NCBI GenBank assembly: GCA_021820785.1 | Contig: JAKADE010000069.1 | Location: forward strand, 1-10,211 | Direction of reading: 5' to 3' | DNA length: 10,211 bases | Source of the DNA: Pseudomonadota bacterium | Lineage (GTDB): Bacteria; Pseudomonadota; Gammaproteobacteria; Steroidobacterales; Steroidobacteraceae | Shown: positions 1 through 7,631 of the stretch, piece by piece | Layout: the number at the start of each line of letters is the position of its first letter | Position numbering within the stretch: position 1 is the stretch's first letter | Made by a program: the position numbers and the translations under genes | Notes under the pieces: generated by a model | Told to the model about the DNA's origin: nothing | Database searches by the model: none | The model's input: the letters and a program-made list of their open reading frames with translations, nothing else

Positions 1-873
1 GTAGGTGTCGGCATTCACCTCGCGAATCACCGAGAGCGTCCCGCTCATCCCGTTGGCACTGAAGATGAGCCGGCGGCGCGGATCGAAGCGGTCCGCGTCG
101 GTGCCCGCGCCAATCGGCAGCGTGGTGATCACGGCGCCGTCGGTGGAACTGACCACGACCAGATGGTCATTCTCGCAGCTCGCGAACAACCGGTGCGTCA
201 CAGTGTCGATGGCCAATCCGTGCGGTGACCGGCAGGTCGGCATCGGCCAGGTGGCATCGACGCGGTTGGTCGCGGTATCGATACGGACAATTTCCGGGTG
301 CGTCACGCCGTTGACGTAGAGTTTGCCGTTGTTGCCCGGTACCGCGTATTCCAGATCGCCGCCGATGTGGATGAACGTCACCACGGTGCGCCGCGCGGGA
401 TCGATCACCGCCACGGTACCCGTGTCGCCGTCGATGACGAAGGCGTGGCGGCTCGCCGGATCGAACGTGACCGCGTCGGCACCGCGCTGGATCTTCAGGC
501 GTGCCAACACCTTCAGCGTTCTCAGACTGAAGATCACGGCCTGCCCCCGGCCACCGTCATCCGTGATGCCGACACCGGCGCGGTGATCGAAGGCCACGCC
601 ATGCGGCCCGCCGGGGATCGGTCCGACCTCGCCCACGATTCGCCCGCGGTCGGCATCGACCACCGTCAGACGATTGCCATGGGCGATGAATACGCGGTGC
701 GAGGCTGGATCGAATACCGCGTAATCCCAGCTCGTGGGAGCGCCGAGCGCAACGCGCTGCGCCAGCCGATAGGCGGGCACGTCGCGTGCCGCCGCCAATG
801 ATGCCAGGCACACGGCGACACCCGCGAGCAACATGGCAGCCCAACATGACCCAGTCGTGACACGTGAACGCAT
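1..873 (-). CDS. Secreted YncE-like beta-propeller protein, partial (C-terminus beyond the left edge)
   Basis: The reading frame stays open from an ATG at 873 to the left edge, giving 291 codons without a stop. The first 29 residues look like a Sec signal peptide: MRSR, a hydrophobic stretch rich in Ala, Leu and Val, then an Ala-Ala-Ala cleavage region before Arg-Asp. The rest shows about six degenerate propeller repeats of the form FDPASHRVFIAHG...LTVVDADRG, FDPASRHAFVIDGDTGTVAV, AIDTVTHRLFASCENDHLVV and FDPRRRLIFSANG, typical of the YncE / 40-residue YVTN family. Such proteins are exported and usually described as binding or scaffold proteins; no substrate can be read from the sequence. The 873 start is preceded by AGGGGAG at good spacing and places the signal peptide correctly. 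The gene is divergent from the peptidase gene. The family call is fairly safe; the specific function is unknown. Confidence 0.8.
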   Translation of the reverse strand, partial: MRSRVTTGSCWAAMLLAGVAVCLASLAAARDVPAYRLAQRVALGAPTSWDYAVFDPASHRVFIAHGNRLTVVDADRGRIVGEVGPIPGGPHGVAFDHRAGVGITDDGGRGQAVIFSLRTLKVLARLKIQRGADAVTFDPASRHAFVIDGDTGTVAVIDPARRTVVTFIHIGGDLEYAVPGNNGKLYVNGVTHPEIVRIDTATNRVDATWPMPTCRSPHGLAIDTVTHRLFASCENDHLVVVSSTDGAVITTLPIGAGTDADRFDPRRRLIFSANGMSGTLSVIREVNADTY

Positions 874-930
874 TCGTCAGTCTCCCCTGTCAGCGCCCGC
901 GTTGCGCTCCAACGTCGGGCCGATGCCGCC

Positions 931-936
931 ATTATG
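931..936 (-). promoter_or_regulatory. Possible -10 element for the YncE-like gene
   Basis: On the minus strand this reads CATAAT, five of six matches to TATAAT, and would start a transcript about 50 nt upstream of the ATG at 873. No convincing -35 hexamer lies 16-18 nt upstream, so this is a weak prediction. The rest of the divergent region 874-1088 holds no clear operator or repeat. On the plus strand a TAGGGT at 1044-1049 could serve as a poor -10 for the peptidase gene. Confidence 0.3.
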
Positions 937-1076
937 CCGCCGCACCGCAGCGGATCGCGGTCCGACCACGCTCCAACTACCGTACGCGGTACTCCGGTTG
1001 TCGCCAATCGTCGTCAGAAGTGGCGCTCGGCCTGCGAGCGCGCTAGGGTTTGAAGGCGCCCGACGCAGACCGGGCC

Positions 1077-1083
1077 GAAGGAG
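1077..1083 (+). promoter_or_regulatory. Ribosome binding site that fixes the peptidase start
   Basis: GAAGGAG sits 5 nt before the ATG at 1089. It decides between that ATG and an upstream in-frame TTG at 1050. The TTG has no comparable site and would add 13 residues with no counterpart in the family as I recall it, where the protein begins close to the VPLPGSER-like segment. Confidence 0.8.
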
Positions 1084-1088
1084 TGCTC

Positions 1089-2666
1089 ATGACCCGAGTT
1101 GCGCTGCAGGGCAGCGAACGCGAACCTCTGCCCGGGGCCCGGGCGCTGCGGCCCGCGGCTGCAGAGGAGCGATTGGAAGTCACGGTGATGTTGCGCCCGA
1201 GCGGCGTCACGCCGTGGCAGGAGCGTCTCGAACAACTCGCGCGCGGGGCGCGGCCGGCGCCGTTGACGCGCGAAGCATTCGCCGAGACGCATGGCGCCAG
1301 TGAGAGCGATCTCGACGCCGTCGGCGCCTTCGCCGCCGCGCACGGACTCGTCGTCCTCGCCCGACATCCGGCGCGCTGCACGATCACGCTCGGCGGCACC
1401 GTGCAGCAGATGAATGCCGCCTTCGGCGTGGAGTTGTGGCAATTCGAGCATCCGGGTGGCACGTACCGCGGTCTGCATGGGCCGGTGCTCGTACCGGCGG
1501 AGCTCGCGGACAGTGTTGTCGCGGTGCTCGGACTCGACAACCGTCCCCAGGCGCGACCGCACTTTCGCATCCGCACCGGGCCGAAGCCGCGGCGCTCGCG
1601 CGCCGCGGCCCCGCGGGCCGCCGCCTTCTCAGCGGTGGAGTTGGCGGCGCTCTACGGGTTTCCCGCCGGCGATGGCGCCGGCCAGTGCATCGCGCTGATC
1701 GAACTCGGCGGTGGCTACCGCCCTGCGGACCTGCGCACCTACTTCGGCGCACTCTCGTTGCCGCTGCCTGCCGTCGTCGCGGTGTCGGTCGACCAGGCGC
1801 GCAACGCCCCCACCGGCAACCCCAACAGCGCCGATGGCGAAGTGATGCTCGACATCGAGGTGGCGGGCGCGATTGCGCCGGCGGCGACCATCGCCGTGTA
1901 TTTCGCGCCCAACACGGACGCGGGATTTCTCAACGCGATCACTACTGCGGTGCATGACACGGTGCATCGCCCGTCCGTGATCTCGATCAGCTGGGGTGGC
2001 CCGGAGCCGTCCTGGTCGGCACAGGCGCTGCGCGCCATGGACCAGGCGTTTCAGGCCGCCGCGGCGCTCGGCATCACGGTATGCGTGGCGGCCGGCGACG
2101 GCGGTGCCACCGATGGTGCGGCCGGCAGCGTCTACGAAGTGGACTTCCCCGCGTCCAGTCCGCATGCGCTCGCCTGCGGCGGTACCCGGGTGACGGCCAC
2201 GGCGAACGCGATCGTGAGTGAGACCGTGTGGAATGACGGCACGCCCGCGGCCGGCGCGACCGGCGGTGGCGTCAGCAGTTTCTTTCCGCTCCCGGCGTGG
2301 CAGGAGGGCCTGCGGACCACCGACGTGCAGGGGGCTACCCAACTCCTCCCCCGTCGCGGCGTTCCCGACGTTGCGGCGGACGCCGATCCGCGATCGGGCT
2401 ATCAAATCGTGGTCGACGGGGTCTCGGCAGTCTTCGGCGGCACGAGCGCCGTGGCGCCGCTCTGGGCGGGACTGATCGCGCGCCTCAATGCGGCCGGCAC
2501 CCACCCGGCCGGATGGCTCAACCCGCTGCTCTATGCGCACCCTGCGGCGCTGCGCGACATCACTCGAGGCAACAATGGCGGTTACAGCGCTTCGCCCGGG
2601 TGGGATGCGTGCACGGGTCTCGGCAGCCCGCTCGGGGCGCGCCTCGCGGTCCTGCCCGGGGTGTGA
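1089..2666 (+). CDS. Kumamolisin-like S53 serine-carboxyl peptidase (sedolisin family) with propeptide
   Basis: This is a 525-residue acid-active endopeptidase precursor. The N-terminal activation domain (about residues 1-160; ALQGSEREPLPGARA and LEVTVMLRPSG) is followed by a basic linker (about 162-178, RIRTGPKPRRSR) where autocleavage would release the mature enzyme. The catalytic set is complete: Glu251 and Asp255 in DGEVMLDIEV, the oxyanion Asp337 in AAGDGGATDG, and Ser453 in GGTSAVAP. The spacing of 4, 86 and about 200 residues is that of kumamolisin. The C-terminal calcium site is visible in DITRGNNGG (Asp490) and PGWDACTG (Asp506). No signal peptide precedes the propeptide, which also holds for kumamolisins as I recall them; the export route is therefore unclear. 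The gene stands alone and converges with the phzF-like gene. The family and active-site assignments are very secure; the natural substrate is unknown. Confidence 0.95.
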   Translation: MTRVALQGSEREPLPGARALRPAAAEERLEVTVMLRPSGVTPWQERLEQLARGARPAPLTREAFAETHGASESDLDAVGAFAAAHGLVVLARHPARCTITLGGTVQQMNAAFGVELWQFEHPGGTYRGLHGPVLVPAELADSVVAVLGLDNRPQARPHFRIRTGPKPRRSRAAAPRAAAFSAVELAALYGFPAGDGAGQCIALIELGGGYRPADLRTYFGALSLPLPAVVAVSVDQARNAPTGNPNSADGEVMLDIEVAGAIAPAATIAVYFAPNTDAGFLNAITTAVHDTVHRPSVISISWGGPEPSWSAQALRAMDQAFQAAAALGITVCVAAGDGGATDGAAGSVYEVDFPASSPHALACGGTRVTATANAIVSETVWNDGTPAAGATGGGVSSFFPLPAWQEGLRTTDVQGATQLLPRRGVPDVAADADPRSGYQIVVDGVSAVFGGTSAVAPLWAGLIARLNAAGTHPAGWLNPLLYAHPAALRDITRGNNGGYSASPGWDACTGLGSPLGARLAVLPGV

Positions 2667-2673
2667 GCGGCGC

Positions 2674-3459
2674 TCAGAGCTGTACGACGCCCTCGAGATA
2701 GAAGACGCACTCGCCTTGCAGTTCGACCCGGTCGTCGCGCACCCGGCAGAGCAGTTCGCCGCCGCGCCGGGACGCCTGGTAGGCGCGCAGCTGCGTCTTG
2801 CCGAGTGTCTCGGCCCAGTACGGCGCCAGCGCGCAGTGCGCGCTGCCGGTCACCGGATCCTCGGCAACGCCCCGCGCCGGCGTGAAATACCGGCTCACGC
2901 AGTCGTACTCGCCGCTGCCGCGCGCAGTGACGATCACGCCGAGCAGATCAAGAGCTGCGATCGCGGCGATGTCGGGGGACAGTGAGCGCACGGACTGCTC
3001 GTCCGCGAGCACGGCCAGGTAATTGATCGCATCGGCACGCACTTCGACCGGCGGCAAGCCCAGGGCTCGCGCCAGCGCCGCGGGCGGCTCGATCCGTCGG
3101 GTCGGGCGGGCGGGAAAATCCATGACATACCCGCGCGCTGTGCGGGTGACGTGCAGCGCACCGCTGGCGGTCTCGAAGGTCACCTCGGAGCGACCCGGCT
3201 CGAGTTTCTCCAGCACGACCGCAGCGCTGGCGAGGGTGGCGTGCCCGCACAGCGGCACCTCCACCAGCGGGGTGAACCATCGCAGACGGTACTGCCCGTC
3301 GCCGCCGACCAGGAAGGCTGTCTCCGAGAGGTTGTTCTCGGCCGCAATCGCCTGCAGCAGCGCGTCCGGCGCAAACGCCTCGAGCGGCATGACGGCCGCC
3401 GGGTTGCCGCCGAACGCCTGGCGGGTGAACGCATCGAGTTTGAAGATTCTGCTGCGCAT
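2674..3459 (-). CDS. PhzF family isomerase/epimerase-like protein
   Basis: A 261-residue protein of the PhzF (YddE/YHI9) family, which has the two-lobed diaminopimelate-epimerase fold. The known member PhzF isomerises trans-2,3-dihydro-3-hydroxyanthranilate in phenazine synthesis; most chromosomal homologues have no known substrate, and no other phenazine gene is visible here. The family residues are all present: Glu46 in NNLSETAF (catalytic acid/base), His73 in LCGHATLAS, and Asp201 with Ser206 in GVAEDPVTGSAHC, matching PhzF Glu45, His74, Asp208 and Ser213. An in-frame GTG lies directly before the ATG at 3459; I prefer the ATG, but the Shine-Dalgarno is weak for either. It is the last gene of the glyQ-glyS-plsC run, starting 12 nt after the acyltransferase stop codon, so it is probably co-transcribed. 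It is probably active as an enzyme; the reaction is not predictable. Confidence 0.9.
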   Translation of the reverse strand: MRSRIFKLDAFTRQAFGGNPAAVMPLEAFAPDALLQAIAAENNLSETAFLVGGDGQYRLRWFTPLVEVPLCGHATLASAAVVLEKLEPGRSEVTFETASGALHVTRTARGYVMDFPARPTRRIEPPAALARALGLPPVEVRADAINYLAVLADEQSVRSLSPDIAAIAALDLLGVIVTARGSGEYDCVSRYFTPARGVAEDPVTGSAHCALAPYWAETLGKTQLRAYQASRRGGELLCRVRDDRVELQGECVFYLEGVVQL

Positions 3460-3471
3460 CACGTCGCTCGC

Positions 3472-4197
3472 TCAGGCTGAAGGGGTGCGGCCCTCGAGCC
3501 GCGCGAGGGTGCTCTCGATCCACGCCTGCACTTCCTGATTGACCTCGCGCGGATCGCGTCCGGCGGCGCTCACCGGCGGGCCGATCACCAGGCGGATGGT
3601 GCCCGGCCGCTTGCGCCAACCGCGGCGCGGCCAGTAGCGGCCCGCATCATGTGCCACCGGCACCAGGAATTTGCCGGTCTCGGCGGCGAGCAGCGCGCCA
3701 CTGACGCCGTAGCGGCGCGTCTGTCCGGGCGGCATGCGCGTGCCCTCGGGGAAGATCATGATCCAGTCGCCTTCCGCGAGGCGCTGGCGGCCCTGCGCGA
3801 CCACCTGGCTGACCGCCGAATGTCCCGACTTGCGGTCGATCGCGATGGCGTGCATCTGACGGATGCCCCAGCCGACTGCCGGAATCCAGGTCAGCTCGCG
3901 CTTCAGGACCCACACCTGGCGCGGGAACACCAGCGCCATCGCGATGGTTTCCCACGACGAGGAGTGCTTCCAGAGCGCGATGTGATTGCCGGCGGGCAGA
4001 TGCTCTGCGCCCTCGATGCGGTAATCGAGCCGGCAGGTCCACTTCAGCACCGTGAGCAGCACGCCCGACCAGACTCGCACCAGCGCATAGCGCCGCTCGA
4101 ACGGCAGCATCGAACACGCGATGACGAAGAAGATCGCGTAACAGAACGTCCACACAAACAGGAACACCGTGAAGAACAGCGAACCGAGCATCTGCAT
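3472..4197 (-). CDS. 1-acyl-sn-glycerol-3-phosphate acyltransferase family protein (PlsC-like)
   Basis: A 241-residue membrane-associated acyltransferase of the PlsC/LPLAT family, expected to transfer an acyl chain from acyl-ACP or acyl-CoA to lysophosphatidic acid or another lysophospholipid at the inner membrane. Residues 4-30 form a hydrophobic N-terminal segment. The four family blocks follow in order: block I as His78-SSSW-Glu83, an HX4E instead of the classical HX4D; a block II-like AIDRKSG at 119-125; block III FPEGTR at 149-154; and block IV LVPVAHDAGRYW at 178-189. The HX4E form is common in a proteobacterial subgroup and is probably active. The start at 4197 is supported by GAGGG six nt upstream, part of which overlaps the glyS stop codon, suggesting translational coupling. 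Similar genes often lie downstream of glyQS in gammaproteobacteria. It could be a second lysophospholipid acyltransferase rather than the essential PlsC. Confidence 0.9.
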   Translation of the reverse strand: MQMLGSLFFTVFLFVWTFCYAIFFVIACSMLPFERRYALVRVWSGVLLTVLKWTCRLDYRIEGAEHLPAGNHIALWKHSSSWETIAMALVFPRQVWVLKRELTWIPAVGWGIRQMHAIAIDRKSGHSAVSQVVAQGRQRLAEGDWIMIFPEGTRMPPGQTRRYGVSGALLAAETGKFLVPVAHDAGRYWPRRGWRKRPGTIRLVIGPPVSAAGRDPREVNQEVQAWIESTLARLEGRTPSA

Positions 4198-4206
4198 GTG
4201 CGGCCC

Positions 4207-6329
4207 TCAGCCCGGCAGGCGCGACAGGTCGGCGACGCCGCTGAACAGGGTGCGCATCTCGCGCAGCAGCGCCAGGCGATTGGCGCGCAGACGCGCATCC
4301 TCGTCCATCACCATCACTTCGTCGAAGAACGCATCGACCGCCGGGCGCAGCCCGGCGAGTTCGGTGAGCGCACCGGCGTAGTCGCGCCGCTCGATGGCAG
4401 CGAGCACCGTCGGGCCGAGCGCCTGCAGCGCCTCGTACAGACCCTGTTCGGCTCCGGCACCGAGCAGGTGCGGATCGGGCGCCTGCAGGGGCAGGTCCCC
4501 GGCCTTCTTCAGGATGTTGGCGACCCGCTTGTTGGCGGCCGTGAGACTTGCCGCATCGGGCAGCGCCAGGAAGGTCCCGAGGGCGCCGAGGCGCGCATCG
4601 AACTCCAGGGGCGAGCGCGGCCGTGTCGAGAGCACCGCGTCGAACATTTCCGGCGTGACGGTGCGCGGCTCGGCGCCCTCCAGGTAATGGGCGCGCAGGC
4701 GCTCGAACACGTAGTCATAGAGCTCCGCGGCCGCAGCCGGTGCGGGCGGTGCGCTTTTGCCGGCGCGCTCGGCGACCCGCTCGATATCGACGCGCGCCAG
4801 ACGCGCGGCGAACTCGAGCAGCGCTGCCAGATCGACCTCCAGGCGCTTCTCGAGCAGGATGCGCACCAGCCCGATGGCCGCGCGGCGCAGCCCGAACGGA
4901 TCCTTCGTGCCGCTGGGCTTCTCGCCGATCGCGAAGATGCCCGCCAGCGTGTCGAGCTTGTCGGCCAGCGCGAGGACGGTGCCTGTGGCCGTGAGCGGCA
5001 GCGCATCGCCGGCGGCCCGCGGCAGATAGTGTTCGCCGATCGCCGCGGCAACTTCGCGGTCTTCGCCATCCGCGGCCGCGTAATACGCGCCCATCGTTCC
5101 CTGCAGCTCGGGGAATTCCCCGACCATGGCGCTGAGCAGGTCGCACTTGCACAGCAGCGCCGCACGCTCGAGCGGCGCTGCCGGCTGACCGAGTGCCGCC
5201 CCGATGTGTACCGCCAGCGCGCCGATGCGCCGGGCGCGCTCGCCGAGGGAGCCGAGTTTTGCCTGGAACGTCACGGCATCGAGCGCCTCGATGCGCGCCG
5301 CCAGCGGATTCTTGCGGTCCTGCGCCCAGAAGAATGCTGCGTCGGCCAGGCGGGGGCGCACGACGCGCTCGTTGCCCGCGATCACCTTGGCCGGGTCGCG
5401 GCTCTCGATGTTGGCGACCGTGACGAAGCACGGCAGCAGCGCCCCGTCGCGGTCCTCGATCGGGAAGTAGCGCTGGTGATCCTCGAGCGTCGAGATCAGC
5501 ACCTCGCGCGGCAGCTCGAGAAAGCGCCGCTCGAAGCGCCCGGTGAGCGCCACCGGCCATTCCACGAGCGCCGTCACCTCTTCGAGCAGTTCCTCGCCGA
5601 GCAGCGCGCGGCCGCCGAGCGCCTCGGCGGCCGCGCTGACCTGCGTGCGGATCTGCTCGCGGCGCGCTGCGAAATCGGCGATGACGTGGCCACGACCGGC
5701 GAGCATGCGCTCGTACCCGCCCGGACTGGTGAGCCGGATCGGCTTCGGCGCATGAAAGCGGTGGCCGCGCGTCAGGGCGCCGGCCGGCGTATCGAGCAGC
5801 ACCGCGGGCACGACGTCCCGGCCATAGAGCATCACCACCCAGTGCACCGGGCGCACGAACTGCGCCTCGCCGGCGCCCCAGCGCATGCGCCGCGGAATGG
5901 GCAGCCCTTCGAGCGCGCTCTGTACGATGCCGGGCAGCAGCTCGAGGGCGGTGGCACCGGCCCGCACGCCGGTGTAGTACATGAATTCGCCCTTCGGCTC
6001 GGTGCGCCGTTCGAGCGCCTCGATGGCGACGCCGCAACTGGCGGCGAACGCTTCTGCGGCGCGCGTCGGCGCGCCGGCCGCGTCGAATGCCGCGCTCGCC
6101 GGAGGTCCGCGCCGCTCGATGCGCTGCTCGTTCTGGCGCTGCGCGAGGCGCTGCACCCGCACCGCGAGCCGCCGCGGCGTGGCGAAGGAGCGCACTGCGC
6201 CGTGGGCGAGTGCGGCTTTGGCGAGGCCGGACTCGATGCCCGCCGCGAACGCCTGTTCGAGCTGCCGCAGCGCCTTCGGCGGCAGCTCCTCGGTGCCGAT
6301 TTCGACCAGGAAGTCCCGCTTCTGCACGC

Positions 6330-6333
<4 letters not shown>
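4207..6333 (-). CDS. glyS: Glycine--tRNA ligase beta subunit
   Basis: The 708-residue beta subunit of the bacterial alpha2beta2-type glycyl-tRNA synthetase; it binds tRNA-Gly and is needed for aminoacylation with the GlyQ catalytic subunit. The N-terminus [20 protein letters not shown] (residues 7-26) is the family signature. Other hallmarks are [28 protein letters not shown] followed by YYAAADGED (an HD-like region), and [15 protein letters not shown]. The C-terminal DALR-like anticodon-binding region (ending [20 protein letters not shown]) is intact. The E. coli protein is 689 residues, so the length is normal. The start at 6333 overlaps the glyQ stop in an ATGA, with CGGAG upstream. The frame stays open further upstream to an ATG at 6846, but that part runs through glyQ and is a shadow. 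A long open frame also lies on the opposite strand, as usual at this GC content. Confidence 0.98.
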
Positions 6334-7253
<920 letters not shown>

Positions 7254-7283
7254 GACGTGGCCGGGTCAGCAAAACAGCCGCCG

Positions 7284-7289
7284 AGTATA
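7284..7289 (-). promoter_or_regulatory. Candidate -10 element of the glyQ operon promoter
   Basis: The minus strand reads TATACT, five of six matches to the consensus, in the context TTGGTTATACT. It would start transcription near 7277 and give a leader of about 24 nt before the glyQ ATG. No good -35 hexamer is seen at 16-18 nt spacing. It is the only AT-rich patch in the immediate upstream region, which supports it, but the prediction stays modest. Confidence 0.45.
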
Positions 7290-7315
7290 ACCAAGCGTCG
7301 CGTGCGGGCGGATCT

Positions 7316-7332
7316 CGCACCAAAACAGGGCT
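7316..7332. promoter_or_regulatory. Putative NtrC binding site A (weaker)
   Basis: CGCACCAAAACAGGGCT fits the NtrC dyad GCAC-N7-GTGC with one mismatch in the right half (GGGC). It shares the 12-nt string GCACCAAAACAG with site B, 63 bp away centre to centre, about six helical turns. It lies about 178 bp upstream of the predicted sigma-54 start and about 47 bp upstream of the predicted glyQ start on the other strand. Confidence 0.55.
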
Positions 7333-7378
7333 GAGCGACGATGCGAGCCGGGCCCGCGGCCGCGCGGCGGCGGCCTGT

Positions 7379-7395
7379 TGCACCAAAACAGTGCT
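7379..7395. promoter_or_regulatory. Putative NtrC binding site B
   Basis: TGCACCAAAACAGTGCT has perfect GCAC and GTGC half-sites separated by 7 nt, as in known NtrC sites at enterobacterial glnA. Its centre (7387) is 31 bp from that of site C, about three helical turns and close to the 32-bp spacing of the two strong sites at E. coli glnA. Its right half overlaps a possible sigma-70 -10 element, so NtrC bound here could block that promoter. Confidence 0.8.
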
Positions 7396-7400
7396 ATGAT
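7392..7400 (+). promoter_or_regulatory. Possible sigma-70 extended -10 promoter for glnA
   Basis: TGCTATGAT is an extended -10 (TGn followed by TATGAT, five of six matches to TATAAT). There is no good -35 at normal spacing, which extended -10 promoters can tolerate. It would start near 7407 and overlaps NtrC site B. This mirrors glnAp1 of E. coli, a low-level promoter that NtrC represses. The parallel is inference. Confidence 0.45.
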
Positions 7401-7409
7401 TCCGGCGAC

Positions 7410-7426
7410 CGCACTCTTTTGGTGCG
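7410..7426. promoter_or_regulatory. Putative NtrC binding site C
   Basis: CGCACTCTTTTGGTGCG has perfect GCAC-N7-GTGC half-sites, extended by flanking C and G to CGCAC/GTGCG. It is the site nearest the sigma-54 promoter, about 60 bp upstream of the -24 element, a normal enhancer distance. The T-rich centre resembles the enteric site TGCACTATTTTGGTGCA. Confidence 0.8.
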
Positions 7427-7476
7427 TTCTTGGCCGCGCCGGCATGCAACGTCTTGATTTGCCGGGGGCAGCGGAC

Positions 7477-7492
7477 TGGCACGGCACCTGCA
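7477..7492 (+). promoter_or_regulatory. Sigma-54 (-24/-12) promoter of glnA
   Basis: TGGCACGGCACCTGCA matches the RpoN consensus TGGCAC-N5-TTGCA at all but one position (C for T at the start of the -12 box). The invariant GG (7478-7479) and GC (7490-7491) are exactly 12 bp apart. Transcription would start near 7502, leaving a leader of about 130 nt. Together with the upstream NtrC dyads and the glnA/ntrB genes this is a classic nitrogen-controlled promoter, equivalent to glnAp2 of E. coli. Confidence 0.9.
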
Positions 7493-7498
7493 CTGAAG

Positions 7499-7523
7499 AG
7501 GTGCTCCGCCACGCGGCGCACCT
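7499..7523 (+). other. Inverted repeat / hairpin at the predicted glnA start site
   Basis: AGGTGC pairs with GCACCT and the inner CCGC with GCGG, with one T-C mismatch between them and a CAC loop: ten base pairs in 25 nt. The predicted sigma-54 start (about 7502) falls inside the 5' arm, so an RpoN transcript may carry the repeat only in part, while a transcript from the upstream extended -10 would carry all of it. The rest of the leader (7524-7631) shows only a 5-bp stem at 7584-7597 (TCGGG/CCCGA) and the glnA ribosome binding site GGAGG at 7623-7627; I see no credible ORF there. Confidence 0.4.
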
Positions 7524-7631
7524 GTGGATGATCTTCGAGCAGGCTCCCCCGGCGGTTCGGAAACGACCCGTTCCAGCGGCGGCTCGGGCTGTCCCGATGC
7601 GGCGGGCCACCCTAATTCCTTCGGAGGCGAT

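Noticed and set aside
298..801. Open frames on the plus strand in the first 850 nt
   Set aside because: The minus strand encodes a signal peptide and regular propeller repeats here, so the plus-strand frames are shadows.
2667..2676. A small GAGC/GCTC inverted repeat at the junction of the convergent peptidase and phzF-like genes as a bidirectional terminator
   Set aside because: Only four base pairs, no T-run on either side; too weak to call.
7264..7280. A further CAAAACAG string near the glyQ start resembling the centre of NtrC sites A and B
   Set aside because: Only the central spacer is shared; neither GCAC nor GTGC half-site is present at the required positions.
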